The position numbers and the translations under genes are program-made. Positions 37,869-46,112 of a stretch of DNA of 64,000 nt are shown piece by piece. Each line of letters begins with the position of its first letter. The stretch's first letter is position 1. The stretch is from the NCBI RefSeq assembly GCF_003002055.1, contig NZ_PVZF01000001.1:620001-684000 (forward strand), written 5' to 3'. Source of the DNA: Kineococcus rhizosphaerae (GTDB lineage Bacteria > Actinomycetota > Actinomycetes > Actinomycetales > Kineococcaceae). Under the pieces are notes generated by a model. It did no database searches. It was not told where the DNA came from and was given only the letters and a program-made list of their open reading frames with translations.

Positions 37869-39059
37869 ATGCAGGACCTGAGGCTCGTCGGGGTTCACGA
37901 CGACGGAGAGCACGTCGTGCTCGTCGCCACCGACGGCAGCCGCTACCGGCTGCGGGTCGACGAGGCGCTGCGCGCTGCCGTCCGGCGCGACCGGGCGAGG
38001 CTGGGGCAGCTGCAGATCCAGATGGAGGCGCAGCTGCGTCCGCGGGACATCCAGGCCCGCATCCGCGCCGGGGAGTCCGCCGAGGACGTGGCGGCCGCCG
38101 GCGGTCTGACGGTCGAGCACGTGCGCCGCTACGAGGGCCCGGTGCTGGCCGAGCGGGCCCACGTCGCGGGTCTGGCCCGGCGGACGCCCTACGGGCGCGG
38201 GGCCGGCACCGGCAGCCTGGACGACGTCGTGGTGGCCCGGTTGTCCGCGCGGGCCGTGGACCCCGAGGGCGCCCGCTGGGACGCCTGGCGCACCGAGGAG
38301 GGCGGCTGGATCGTCCAGTGCGAGTTCGTCGCCGGTGGCCGTGGCCGCGTGGCCCGCTGGGGCTTCGACCCCGCCGCGCGGGTGCTGTCCGCCCACGACG
38401 ACGAGGCCCGCTGGCTCTCGGAGGAGGAACCGGCCGAGCCCGGCCCGCTGCCGGCCCGGCGGCTGGTCTCCGTCCCGGGCGAGGGCACCCGCCCGGGCGC
38501 CGAGCGCGTCTACGACGTGGAGGCCGACGGCGGGGTCCGCGCCAACGGGACCGACCGACTGCTCGACGCGCTGGAGTCCGCCCGGGGCGTGCGCCCCGAG
38601 CAGGCGGGGTCCGCACCCGAGCCGGCCGCCGGCACCGGTGCGGGCTCGGCCCCGCGCGTCGACGCGCTGACGGCCGACCCGCCCCCGGCCCACCCGGCCG
38701 ACTCGGCGCCCGGGGACGTGGAGGACCGGACCGTCCTGTCCGGCGGCGGCCTCGAACCGGAGGTGCCCGAGGCGGCGGAGGTCGACGAGCCCGGCGAGGC
38801 CGACGGCGGGACCGACGGGGTCCCCGACGCCGGGGCGCTGCCCGAGACCGCGCCCGAAGCCGAGGTCGAGGTCGAGCAGCCTCCTGCCGAGGCCGAGCAG
38901 GCTCCTGCGGACACCGCGCCGCAGACCCCCGCGGAGAACCCGACCGAGCCCGGCAACCCCCGGCGCCGCAACCGTTCTGCGCGCCGGTCGGGTTCGGGGG
39001 CCAAGCGTCCCAGCGTGCCCAGCTGGGACGACATCATGTTCGGCACGAAGAAGGACTGA
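37869..39059 (+). CDS. sepH: Septation protein SepH
   Basis: A 396-aa protein. The N-terminal DUF3071 domain starts [20 protein letters not shown] helix-turn-helix-like part follows ([43 protein letters not shown], residues about 56-98). A long acidic Pro/Ala/Glu linker runs to about residue 360, and the C-terminus is basic ([11 protein letters not shown]). SepH stimulates FtsZ assembly in Streptomyces and Mycobacterium. It is divergent from ferrochelatase. Confidence 0.92.
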   Translation: MQDLRLVGVHDDGEHVVLVATDGSRYRLRVDEALRAAVRRDRARLGQLQIQMEAQLRPRDIQARIRAGESAEDVAAAGGLTVEHVRRYEGPVLAERAHVAGLARRTPYGRGAGTGSLDDVVVARLSARAVDPEGARWDAWRTEEGGWIVQCEFVAGGRGRVARWGFDPAARVLSAHDDEARWLSEEEPAEPGPLPARRLVSVPGEGTRPGAERVYDVEADGGVRANGTDRLLDALESARGVRPEQAGSAPEPAAGTGAGSAPRVDALTADPPPAHPADSAPGDVEDRTVLSGGGLEPEVPEAAEVDEPGEADGGTDGVPDAGALPETAPEAEVEVEQPPAEAEQAPADTAPQTPAENPTEPGNPRRRNRSARRSGSGAKRPSVPSWDDIMFGTKKD

Positions 39060-39061
39060 CG

Positions 39062-39607
39062 GTGCGCCGTCGCCGGGCGCTCGTCGACCCGGCGACGAGC
39101 CCGGAGTTCGCCGGGATGGCCCCCGGGGAGGTCGACGACCACCGGGCGGACCGGCTCAAGGAACGCGTCTACGTGACGTTCACGGCCCTGGCGGTCGTCC
39201 TGGCGCTGCGGACCCACCCCGACGAGGGAGCCCCGGCCCGGACGCTGGCGATCACCGTCCTCGGCACGCTGCTGGCCGCGTTCGTCGCCGACGTCGTGGC
39301 GCACGTGGCGGTGCACGCGGTCCTGCCGGACCGCCGCGAGCTGCGGCTCATGGTGGGCGTCAGCACGAGCGCGCTGGCCGGCGTCGCAGCACCCCTGGTG
39401 TTCGTGGGCCTGGGCAGCGCCGGGGTGTGGGAGCCGTCCACCGGGCTGACCGCGGCCGTGGTCGCGCTCGTCGCGGCGCTGGCCGCGATCGGGTGGTTCG
39501 CCGTGCGGCGCGTGCGGTTGCCGCGGTGGCACAAGCTCCTGGTGCTGCTCGCCGAGGTCGTCCTGGGTGTCGTCGTCGTCGGGGTCGAACTGCTCGCGCA
39601 CGGCTGA
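39062..39607 (+). CDS. Integral membrane protein, unknown
   Basis: A 181-aa protein from GTG 39062, 2 bp after the sepH stop. A short charged N-terminus is followed by about five hydrophobic helices, two of them ending in charged loops (LPDRRELRLM; RRVRLPRWHK). No named family is recognised. It is in the sepH transcription unit by spacing. Its stop abuts the convergent MFS stop inside a TGATCA hexamer. Confidence 0.65.
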   Translation: MRRRRALVDPATSPEFAGMAPGEVDDHRADRLKERVYVTFTALAVVLALRTHPDEGAPARTLAITVLGTLLAAFVADVVAHVAVHAVLPDRRELRLMVGVSTSALAGVAAPLVFVGLGSAGVWEPSTGLTAAVVALVAALAAIGWFAVRRVRLPRWHKLLVLLAEVVLGVVVVGVELLAHG

Positions 39608-40801
39608 TCAGGGCACGCGGATCCGCCGGGCCAGCAGGGCCACCGCCAGCGCGGTCACGACCAGCAGCCCCATCGCCCAGCGCAGCGACGACACCTCCGC
39701 GAGGGCGCCGACCAGGGGCGGGCCGAGGAAGAACGCCGGCCACTCCCCCAGGTTCACGTAGGTCACCGCGCGCGCCGGGGAGATGTCGGGCTGGTTGCCG
39801 GCCAGGCCCATGATCGTCGGGAACACGCAGCCGCACCCCAGGCCCACGAGGGCGAAGCCCAGCAGCGCGGCGGGGACCGTCCCGCCCCCGACCGCGACGA
39901 CGACCCCCGCCGCCGTCGTGAGCGCGGACAGCTGGACGAACCGCCGGCGCCCCACCCGGTCCACGACGCGGTCGCCGAAGGACCGGGTGAGCGCGATGGC
40001 CAGCGAGTAGCAGACGAGGGTCAGCGAGCCGGTGGCGACGCCGGCGCCGAGGGAGACGGAGAACTGCGCGCTCCACTGCACGGCCGAGCCCTCCGTCACC
40101 GCGCTGAGCAGGGCCAGGGCGGCGAGCAGCACGATCTGGGGCGTGGGGCGCTCGCGGGGCGCGGGGCGGGTCCACGGCCCGGTCCGCTGCCCGGTCCGCT
40201 GCCCGGTCAGCTGCGCTGCGTGCGGGCGGGGCACGGCGGACGCGGTGCTGCACAGGGCGACCGCGAGCGCGACGTCGCAGACGGTGAGCTGGAGCCACGG
40301 GTCGACGCCGAGGAGCCCGGCCGCGGCGCCGGCCAGACCCCCGGTGAGCTGCCCGACGGAGAACCAGGCGTGGAAGGAGGACATGATGCTGCGGCCGTAG
40401 CGGCGCTCGACGTCGACGGCCAGGGCGTTCATGGGCCCGAACAGCAGCCCCGTGCTGGCCCCCTGCAGGGCCAGGGCCGGGGCGAGGAACCCCGCCGAGG
40501 GGGACACCGCGGCCAGCGGTGCGACGACGAGCAGGGCCGCCGCGCCGGGCAGGGCCAGCGCCCGCGCTCCGGTGCGTCCGATGACCCGGGTCAGGACGAG
40601 GAGGGCGACGAGGCTGCCCAGGGGCATCGCGAGGGCGACCAGGCCCCACTGGGCGTCGCTGAGGCCGAGGTCGGCCTTGACGGTGGGGATGCGCCCGGAC
40701 CAGCCCCCCATGACCGCGCCGGCGACGACGAACAGGACGACGACGGCGACGCGGGACCGGCGGGGACCGGTGGTCGCGGCGGTCGGCGGGGCGGGGTGCA
40801 C
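39608..40801 (-). CDS. MFS transporter, YbjJ-like
   Basis: A 397-aa protein with about 12 helices. Typical parts are AGAVMGGWSGRIPTVKADLGLSDAQWGL and SSFHAWFSVGQLTGG, found in the YbjJ/FucP-like branch. The central loop has a short tandem TGQRTGQRTG encoded by direct repeats near 40180-40210. The substrate is unknown. It stands alone between convergent and same-strand neighbours. Confidence 0.75.
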   Translation of the reverse strand: MHPAPPTAATTGPRRSRVAVVVLFVVAGAVMGGWSGRIPTVKADLGLSDAQWGLVALAMPLGSLVALLVLTRVIGRTGARALALPGAAALLVVAPLAAVSPSAGFLAPALALQGASTGLLFGPMNALAVDVERRYGRSIMSSFHAWFSVGQLTGGLAGAAAGLLGVDPWLQLTVCDVALAVALCSTASAVPRPHAAQLTGQRTGQRTGPWTRPAPRERPTPQIVLLAALALLSAVTEGSAVQWSAQFSVSLGAGVATGSLTLVCYSLAIALTRSFGDRVVDRVGRRRFVQLSALTTAAGVVVAVGGGTVPAALLGFALVGLGCGCVFPTIMGLAGNQPDISPARAVTYVNLGEWPAFFLGPPLVGALAEVSSLRWAMGLLVVTALAVALLARRIRVP

Positions 40802-40895
40802 GGTGTTCCTCCCGGCCGGCCCTCGTCAGCGCGACCTCGGTGAGCCTAACCGGTTCAGGGTCCGGGAAGTACCCGCGGGAAGGTCGTCCCCGGCT

Positions 40896-40935
40896 CCCGG
40901 GCGGGTCTCCCGGGCGCACCCGCGGCCCGCCCGGG
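40896..40935 (-). terminator. Hairpin after the phosphodiesterase gene
   Basis: A perfect 10-bp stem CCCGGGCGGG/CCCGCCCGGG with a 20-nt loop, ending 4 bp past the stop codon of the minus-strand gene at 40940. Confidence 0.5.
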
Positions 40936-40939
40936 TGGC

Positions 40940-42079
40940 TCAGCAGGGCACGACGAACAGGGGCACGAGCCGTTCGGCGTCCGACAGCGCCCCGTGCTGA
41001 CCGATCAGGCGCAGCGTCTCGGGGCGCATCCGGGCGGAGTTCACGACGGCGATGTCGTCGCGCATGACCGCCAGGACGTCGCCGATGCGGGCGGACACGC
41101 GGTCCTCGACGGGCCCGAACCAGCCCGCCGCCACGGCCTCGGCGCGCAGCAGCACCTCGGCCCGGGCGCCCAGGCGCTCCCGCCACGTCGCCGCGACCTG
41201 CTGCGCCGCACCGGGTTCGGTGTAGAGCTGGACGGTGCGCGGTTCGCCGCCGGCGTGGCGGACCCCGGCGAGCAGGCCGGGTTCGGCGGCCAGGTCGAGG
41301 CGCTGCGGGGCGTGCACGTCGACCATGCCGTGGTCGGCGGTGACGACCAGCAGCGTCCCGGCCGGCAGCCGCCGCGCGAGCTCGGCGAGGGCCTCGTCGA
41401 CGCGTTCGAGCTCGGCGGTCCACTCCCCCGAGTCGACCCCGGAGCCGTGACCGGTGTGGTCGAGCCTGCCCCAGTACAGGTACGTGAACTGGTGCGGCGC
41501 CGAGCGGACGGCGGCGACCGCGGCGTCCACCCGGGCCGCCAGCCGCTCGGGCGTGCCGACGAACCGGCCCCCGCGCAGGGCGGCCTCGGTCAGCCCGGAA
41601 CCGTCGAAGTGCGGCGGCGCGACGCGCACGACGTCGACGCCGGCGGCCGCGACGCGCTGGAACACCGTCGTGTGCGGCTGCCAGCGCCGCGGGTCGACGG
41701 CGCCGTCCCAGGCGAGCTCGTTGAGCAGCACGTCGCGGTCGGGGTCGAGGACCTCGTACCCCACGAGCCCGTGCCCGCCGGGGGCCAGGCCCGTGCCCAG
41801 CAGCCCCATGCTCGTCGCGGTCGTCGTCGGGAACCCGGCGGTCAGGACCCGGTGCAGCCCGTCGGAGCGCCAGCGGCGCATCGTCGAGGTGTGCCCCGAG
41901 CGGGCGGCGAGCAGGAGCTCGCCCATGCCGTCGACGAGGACGAAGCAGACCCGCCGGGCCGCGGGCAGGGGCAGGTCCGGCGAGGCGCCCGCGAACTCGG
42001 GGACGCCCAGGGAGCGCGCGAGGGCGGGCAGGACGTCGGCGAGGGTGTCGCGGCCGTAGGCGGGCGCGGGGAACGGCAC
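40940..42079 (-). CDS. Alkaline-phosphatase-superfamily protein (nucleotide pyrophosphatase-like)
   Basis: A 379-aa protein. Metal-binding parts: VCFVLVDGMGELLL, the substrate Thr region FPTTTATSMGLLGTGLAPGGHGLVGYE, then LYWGRLDHTGHGSG and VTADHGMVDV. These match the type I phosphodiesterase/nucleotide pyrophosphatase family common in actinobacteria. It has no signal peptide from GTG 42079. It starts 5 bp after the DUF5998 stop, so the two are co-transcribed. Confidence 0.85.
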   Translation of the reverse strand: MPFPAPAYGRDTLADVLPALARSLGVPEFAGASPDLPLPAARRVCFVLVDGMGELLLAARSGHTSTMRRWRSDGLHRVLTAGFPTTTATSMGLLGTGLAPGGHGLVGYEVLDPDRDVLLNELAWDGAVDPRRWQPHTTVFQRVAAAGVDVVRVAPPHFDGSGLTEAALRGGRFVGTPERLAARVDAAVAAVRSAPHQFTYLYWGRLDHTGHGSGVDSGEWTAELERVDEALAELARRLPAGTLLVVTADHGMVDVHAPQRLDLAAEPGLLAGVRHAGGEPRTVQLYTEPGAAQQVAATWRERLGARAEVLLRAEAVAAGWFGPVEDRVSARIGDVLAVMRDDIAVVNSARMRPETLRLIGQHGALSDAERLVPLFVVPC

Positions 42080-42084
42080 GGGGA

Positions 42085-42693
42085 TCAGCGGGCGGTGACG
42101 GCCGACAGGGAGCGCGCGAAGGCCAGGGCCGCGGAGACCGCGTCGGCCCCCTCGGCGGCGCTGGCGATGCGGACCGTGAGGTCGTCCCCCGTCAGCGACC
42201 CCGTGTAGCCGTGGTCGGCCTCGCAGTCGGGGTCGGGGCAGGACGCCGGTTCGAGGTCGACCCGTTGCAGCGCACCCCACCCCAGCGTGAGGCTCACCTC
42301 GGCCGGGGTGCGGCCGGGGCGGTGGTCGGCGGGGCGGGTGACGACCTGGGAGACCACGACGGAGTGGACCCGGCCCAGGGCGACCGACTCGGTCGAGCAC
42401 ACCGCGTACGGCTCCGCAGCGGTGTCGTCGGGGCCGTGGTCGTCGGCGTGGGCGACCACCAGGCGGGTGGGGGTGGTGGCCAGGACGGTGACGTGGCGGC
42501 GGACCTCGTTGGCGTCGAACGTCGTCTCGGGGTGCACGAGGTGCGCGTCGACGGGTTCACCGGCCACGGCCGTGCGCAGGCAGTCGGCGACGAGGTCGGG
42601 GTAGTACCCGGCCCGTTCGAGGTCCTTGAGCAGAGCGACCGGGAGATCGGCCCCCTCGGCCCTGACCGTGCGGGTGTCGGTGCGGTCGCGCAT
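42085..42693 (-). CDS. DUF5998 family protein
   Basis: A 202-aa protein. DLPVALLKDLERAGYYPDLVADCLRTAVAGE at the N-terminus and LEPASCPDPDCEADHGYTG near the C-terminus are hallmarks of this actinobacterial family. It lies upstream of the phosphodiesterase gene, the standard arrangement. The function is unknown. Confidence 0.85.
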   Translation of the reverse strand: MRDRTDTRTVRAEGADLPVALLKDLERAGYYPDLVADCLRTAVAGEPVDAHLVHPETTFDANEVRRHVTVLATTPTRLVVAHADDHGPDDTAAEPYAVCSTESVALGRVHSVVVSQVVTRPADHRPGRTPAEVSLTLGWGALQRVDLEPASCPDPDCEADHGYTGSLTGDDLTVRIASAAEGADAVSAALAFARSLSAVTAR

Positions 42694-42752
42694 CGGGCCA
42701 TCATCCCGCACGGGCCGAACCCCCCGTGCCACCCGCAGCCGGCGGCGCGGGC

Positions 42753-45446
42753 TCACAGGGGCAGCGTGCGCCGGTCGGGGTCGGCGCGGCCCTGCGGGGC
42801 GGCGAGGCGCACGACGACGTCCAGGCACGTCGCCCCCCGCTCGGCGACGAGGACGGGGGTCAGCCGCAGCTCGGCGATCTCCGGCAGCGCGTCGGCCAGC
42901 ACGGCGACGCGGGCGATCACGTCCTGCAGGGCGGGGACGTCCAGGGCCGGGGACCCGCGGTGCCCGAACAGCTTGGGCGCCGCCTTGATCGAGCGGACCA
43001 GGTCGGCGACGTCCACGTCGGTCAGCGGCGGGATGCGGTAGGCGACGTCGCCCATGAGGTCGATGGGGTCGCCCTCGACGCCGAAGGCGATGACGGGCCC
43101 GAACAGGGGGTCCTCGATGCTGCGGACCAGGCACGGGACCCCGAGCGGGGCCATGGGCTGGACGGCCAGGGTGGGCGCCTCGTCGCCGAAGACCGCGAGC
43201 ATCTCCTCCACGGCCAGGCGCAGCGCCTGCGGGGAGGACAGCCCCAGCCGGACCCCCCGCAGGTCCTGGCGGCCGGACAGGGCCTCCCCCACGGTCTTCA
43301 GCGCCACGGGCCAGCCGAACCGCTCGGCGGCCTCGACGGCCTCGGCCACGCCGCGCACCTCCGCGCGCGGCAGCACGGGGATGCCCACGGCCTGCAGGAG
43401 GGTGTCGCGGGCCTGTCCCGTCAACGTGGTCCCGTCGGGGTGCTCGGCCAGGGCCCGCTCGACGACGGCGCGCGCCGTGGCGAGGTCGACGCCGTCGGGG
43501 GCCACGGGGTGGCCGCGGTCCTTGCGCCGCCACTCGGCGTAGCGCACGACGGAGGCCAGGGCTCGGACGGCGTCCTCGGGGGTCGGGAAGCTGGGGACGG
43601 TCGGGCAGTCGTCGTCGGCGGACCCCTCGGCCCCCAGGGACCCCACGCGCGCCGCGGAGACCGACCGGGTGCCCAGGAAGCACGTCACGCACGTCTTGCC
43701 GCCCTCGGCGGCGGTGCGGGCCACGGCGGTGGCCACGGCGGCGTCGACGGTGGCGGTCGGCGGCACCCAGCTGGCGACGACGGCGTCGACGTCGGGGTCG
43801 GCGAAGGCCCGGCGCAGGGCGTCGGTGAAGACCTCGACCCCGGCCTCGGGGTGCACCGAGGTCGGTCCGTGCACGACCTGCAGGCCCCAGCTGACGCAGG
43901 CGTCGGCGGCCAGGGTGCCCAGGGCGTCGGAGTTGCCGACGATCGCGATGCGGGCCCCGGCGGGCAGCGGCTGCTCGACGGTGACCTGGGCGACGTCGAA
44001 GAGCTGGTGGACGTTCTCGACGCGGATGACCCCGGCCTGGCGCAGCATCGAGTCCACGACCTCGAAGGGCACCTCGGAGCGGCGCACCGTGTGCCCGGGC
44101 GGTACCCCGAACCCCGAGGCCCCGGACTTGACGACGATGACGGGTTTGCGCCGGGCCAGCCCGCGGGCCACGCGGGAGAACTTGCGCGGGTTGCCCACGC
44201 TCTCCAGGTACAGCCCCACGGCCGCGGTGGCCTCGTCGTCGTGCCAGAACTGCATGAGGTCGTTGCCCGAGACGTCGGCGCGGTTGCCGGCCGAGACGAA
44301 GGTGGAGATCCCCAGGCCGCGCCGGTGCGCGGAGCTGAGCACGGTGACGGCCAGCGCGCCGGACTGGCTGAACAACCCGAACCGCCCCGGCGGCGGCACG
44401 TCCTCGGCCAGCGTGGCGTTCATCCGCACCGCCGGGTCGGTGTTCAGGACCCCGAAGGAGTTCGGGCCGATGACGCGCATGCCGTTGGCGCGCGCGATGC
44501 GGACGAGTTCGCGCTGCAGCTCGACCCCCTCCGGGCCGGTCTCGGCGAACCCGCTGGAGACCACGACCAGGCCCCGCACACCCGCTGCGGCGCAGTCCTG
44601 GACGGCCTCCAGGACGGTGCCCGGGGCGACCGCGACCACGGCCAGGTCGACGGGTTCGCCGATCTCGCGGACCGAGGCCAGCAGCCGGACACCCAGGAGG
44701 TCCTCACCCGCGCCGGCGGCGTTCACCGCGTGCACGCGCCCGGCGAAACCCCCCGCCACCAGGTCGGCCAGCAGCCGGTGCCCGACCGTCCCCGGCGTCC
44801 GGCGGGCCCCGACGACGACGACCGAGGCCGGGGTCAGCAGGGCCGTCACGGAACGGGCCTCGGCACGCTGCTCGCGGGCGCGCATGACGTCCACGGAGCG
44901 CTCGGTGGGGTCGATGTCGAAGGAGACGTCCAGGACGCCGTCGGCGTAGCCCTGCCGGACCTCGAAACCGGCCTCGCGGAAGACGCCGATCATCTTGGCG
45001 TTGGACGGCAGGACGTCGGCGGTGAAGCGGCGGATGCCGCGTTCGCGCGCGGCCGCCGCCAGGTGCTCCAGCAGGACCGAGCCGAGCCCGCGGCCCTGGT
45101 GGGCGTCGGAGATGTTGAAGGCCACCTCGGCCGAGCGGGGCCGGCCGGGGCGCACGGGGGCGGCGTCGAAGCGCGCGATGCCGACGATGTCCTGCCCGAC
45201 GGTGGCGACGAGGGCCACCCGGTCGACGTGGTCGACCTGCGTGAAGCGCGTCAGGTCGCGGCGCGACAGGCGCGGCATGGGGGCGAAGAAGCGGAAGTAG
45301 CGCGACTCCTCGGACTGCCGGTCGTGGAACGCGGCGACGGCGTCGGCGTCGTCGGGGCGGATCGGCCGGACGTGGGCGGTGCCCCCGTCGCGCAGGGCCA
45401 CGTCGGCCTCCCACCGGGTGGGGTAGCCCACGGGCGGCAGCGGCAT
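42753..45446 (-). CDS. GNAT acetyltransferase fused to an ADP-forming acyl-CoA synthetase
   Basis: An 897-aa protein. A GNAT domain occupies about residues 20-190 (VRPIRPDDADAVAAFHDRQSEESRYFRFF; GRGLGSVLLEHLAAAARERG). A CoA-binding domain with GPNSFGVLN and the SQSGALAVTVLSSAHRRGLG loop follows, and a C-terminal ATP-grasp domain begins about residue 670 (DTLLQAVGIPVLP...GWPVALKTVG). It is the Pat/PatZ-type lysine acetyltransferase group with the actinobacterial GNAT-first order; synthetase activity may be lost in such fusions. It starts 26 bp from a divergent nitroreductase gene. Confidence 0.88.
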   Translation of the reverse strand: MPLPPVGYPTRWEADVALRDGGTAHVRPIRPDDADAVAAFHDRQSEESRYFRFFAPMPRLSRRDLTRFTQVDHVDRVALVATVGQDIVGIARFDAAPVRPGRPRSAEVAFNISDAHQGRGLGSVLLEHLAAAARERGIRRFTADVLPSNAKMIGVFREAGFEVRQGYADGVLDVSFDIDPTERSVDVMRAREQRAEARSVTALLTPASVVVVGARRTPGTVGHRLLADLVAGGFAGRVHAVNAAGAGEDLLGVRLLASVREIGEPVDLAVVAVAPGTVLEAVQDCAAAGVRGLVVVSSGFAETGPEGVELQRELVRIARANGMRVIGPNSFGVLNTDPAVRMNATLAEDVPPPGRFGLFSQSGALAVTVLSSAHRRGLGISTFVSAGNRADVSGNDLMQFWHDDEATAAVGLYLESVGNPRKFSRVARGLARRKPVIVVKSGASGFGVPPGHTVRRSEVPFEVVDSMLRQAGVIRVENVHQLFDVAQVTVEQPLPAGARIAIVGNSDALGTLAADACVSWGLQVVHGPTSVHPEAGVEVFTDALRRAFADPDVDAVVASWVPPTATVDAAVATAVARTAAEGGKTCVTCFLGTRSVSAARVGSLGAEGSADDDCPTVPSFPTPEDAVRALASVVRYAEWRRKDRGHPVAPDGVDLATARAVVERALAEHPDGTTLTGQARDTLLQAVGIPVLPRAEVRGVAEAVEAAERFGWPVALKTVGEALSGRQDLRGVRLGLSSPQALRLAVEEMLAVFGDEAPTLAVQPMAPLGVPCLVRSIEDPLFGPVIAFGVEGDPIDLMGDVAYRIPPLTDVDVADLVRSIKAAPKLFGHRGSPALDVPALQDVIARVAVLADALPEIAELRLTPVLVAERGATCLDVVVRLAAPQGRADPDRRTLPL

Positions 45447-45453
45447 GGCCCCG

Positions 45454-45463
45454 ATCCTAGGAC
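45454..45463. promoter_or_regulatory. Shared bidirectional -10 element
   Basis: ATCCTAGGAC contains the palindrome CCTAGG. Read leftward, TAGGAT lies 7 nt from the ATG at 45446. Read rightward, TAGGAC lies 9 nt from the GTG at 45473. Both genes would be transcribed nearly leaderless from overlapping -10 boxes. Confidence 0.5.
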
Positions 45464-45472
45464 GATGGGGTC

Positions 45473-46084
45473 GTGGAGTTCGGGGAGGTCCTGCGCGCGC
45501 GGCGCATGGTGCGGCGCTACGACGCGGCGCCGGTCGACGAGGCGGTCCTGAGGCGGGTGCTGGCGGCCGGGCTGCGCGCACCGAGCGCGGGCAACAGCCA
45601 GGGCCGCGACCTGCTGGTGCTGCGCTCGGCGGCCGACCGGGCCCGCTTCTGGGACACCGCCGCGCGCCCGGGACCGGCGGACGCGTGGCTGCGCGGGATG
45701 CGCACCGCGCCCGTGGTGGTCCTGCTGCTGGCCGACCCCGGCGCCTACGCGCGGCGCTACGCCGCGTCCGACAAGCCCGGTCCCGACCGCGACGCGGCCA
45801 CGTGGGAGGTGCCCTGGCCCGACGTCGACACGGGCATGTCGGGGCTGCTGGTGCTGCTCGCCGCCGTCGACGCGGGCCTGGGCGCGTGCCTGTTCGGGGT
45901 GCCCTCGGCCGCGCACGCGGCGGTGCGCGCCGCCTTCGCCGTCCCGGACGACCGGCGGCTGGTGGCGGCCCTGACCCTGGGGCACCCGGCCCCCGACGAC
46001 GACTCCCGGCCCTCGCGCCGGCACCGGCGCACCGTCGCGGACAGCGTGCACGACGGGCGGTTCGGCGCGCCCTGGCCGGGCTGA
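45473..46084 (+). CDS. Nitroreductase family protein
   Basis: A 203-aa FMN-dependent oxidoreductase fold. The N-terminal FGEVLRARRMVRRYDAAPVDEAVLRRVLAAGLRAPSAGNSQ is the flavin-binding signature, with LLVLLAAVDAGLGACLFG later. The substrate is unknown. It is divergent from the acetyltransferase fusion. Confidence 0.85.
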   Translation: MEFGEVLRARRMVRRYDAAPVDEAVLRRVLAAGLRAPSAGNSQGRDLLVLRSAADRARFWDTAARPGPADAWLRGMRTAPVVVLLLADPGAYARRYAASDKPGPDRDAATWEVPWPDVDTGMSGLLVLLAAVDAGLGACLFGVPSAAHAAVRAAFAVPDDRRLVAALTLGHPAPDDDSRPSRRHRRTVADSVHDGRFGAPWPG

Positions 46085-46112
46085 GTCCGACCGGCGCGGC
46101 ACAATGCCCCTC

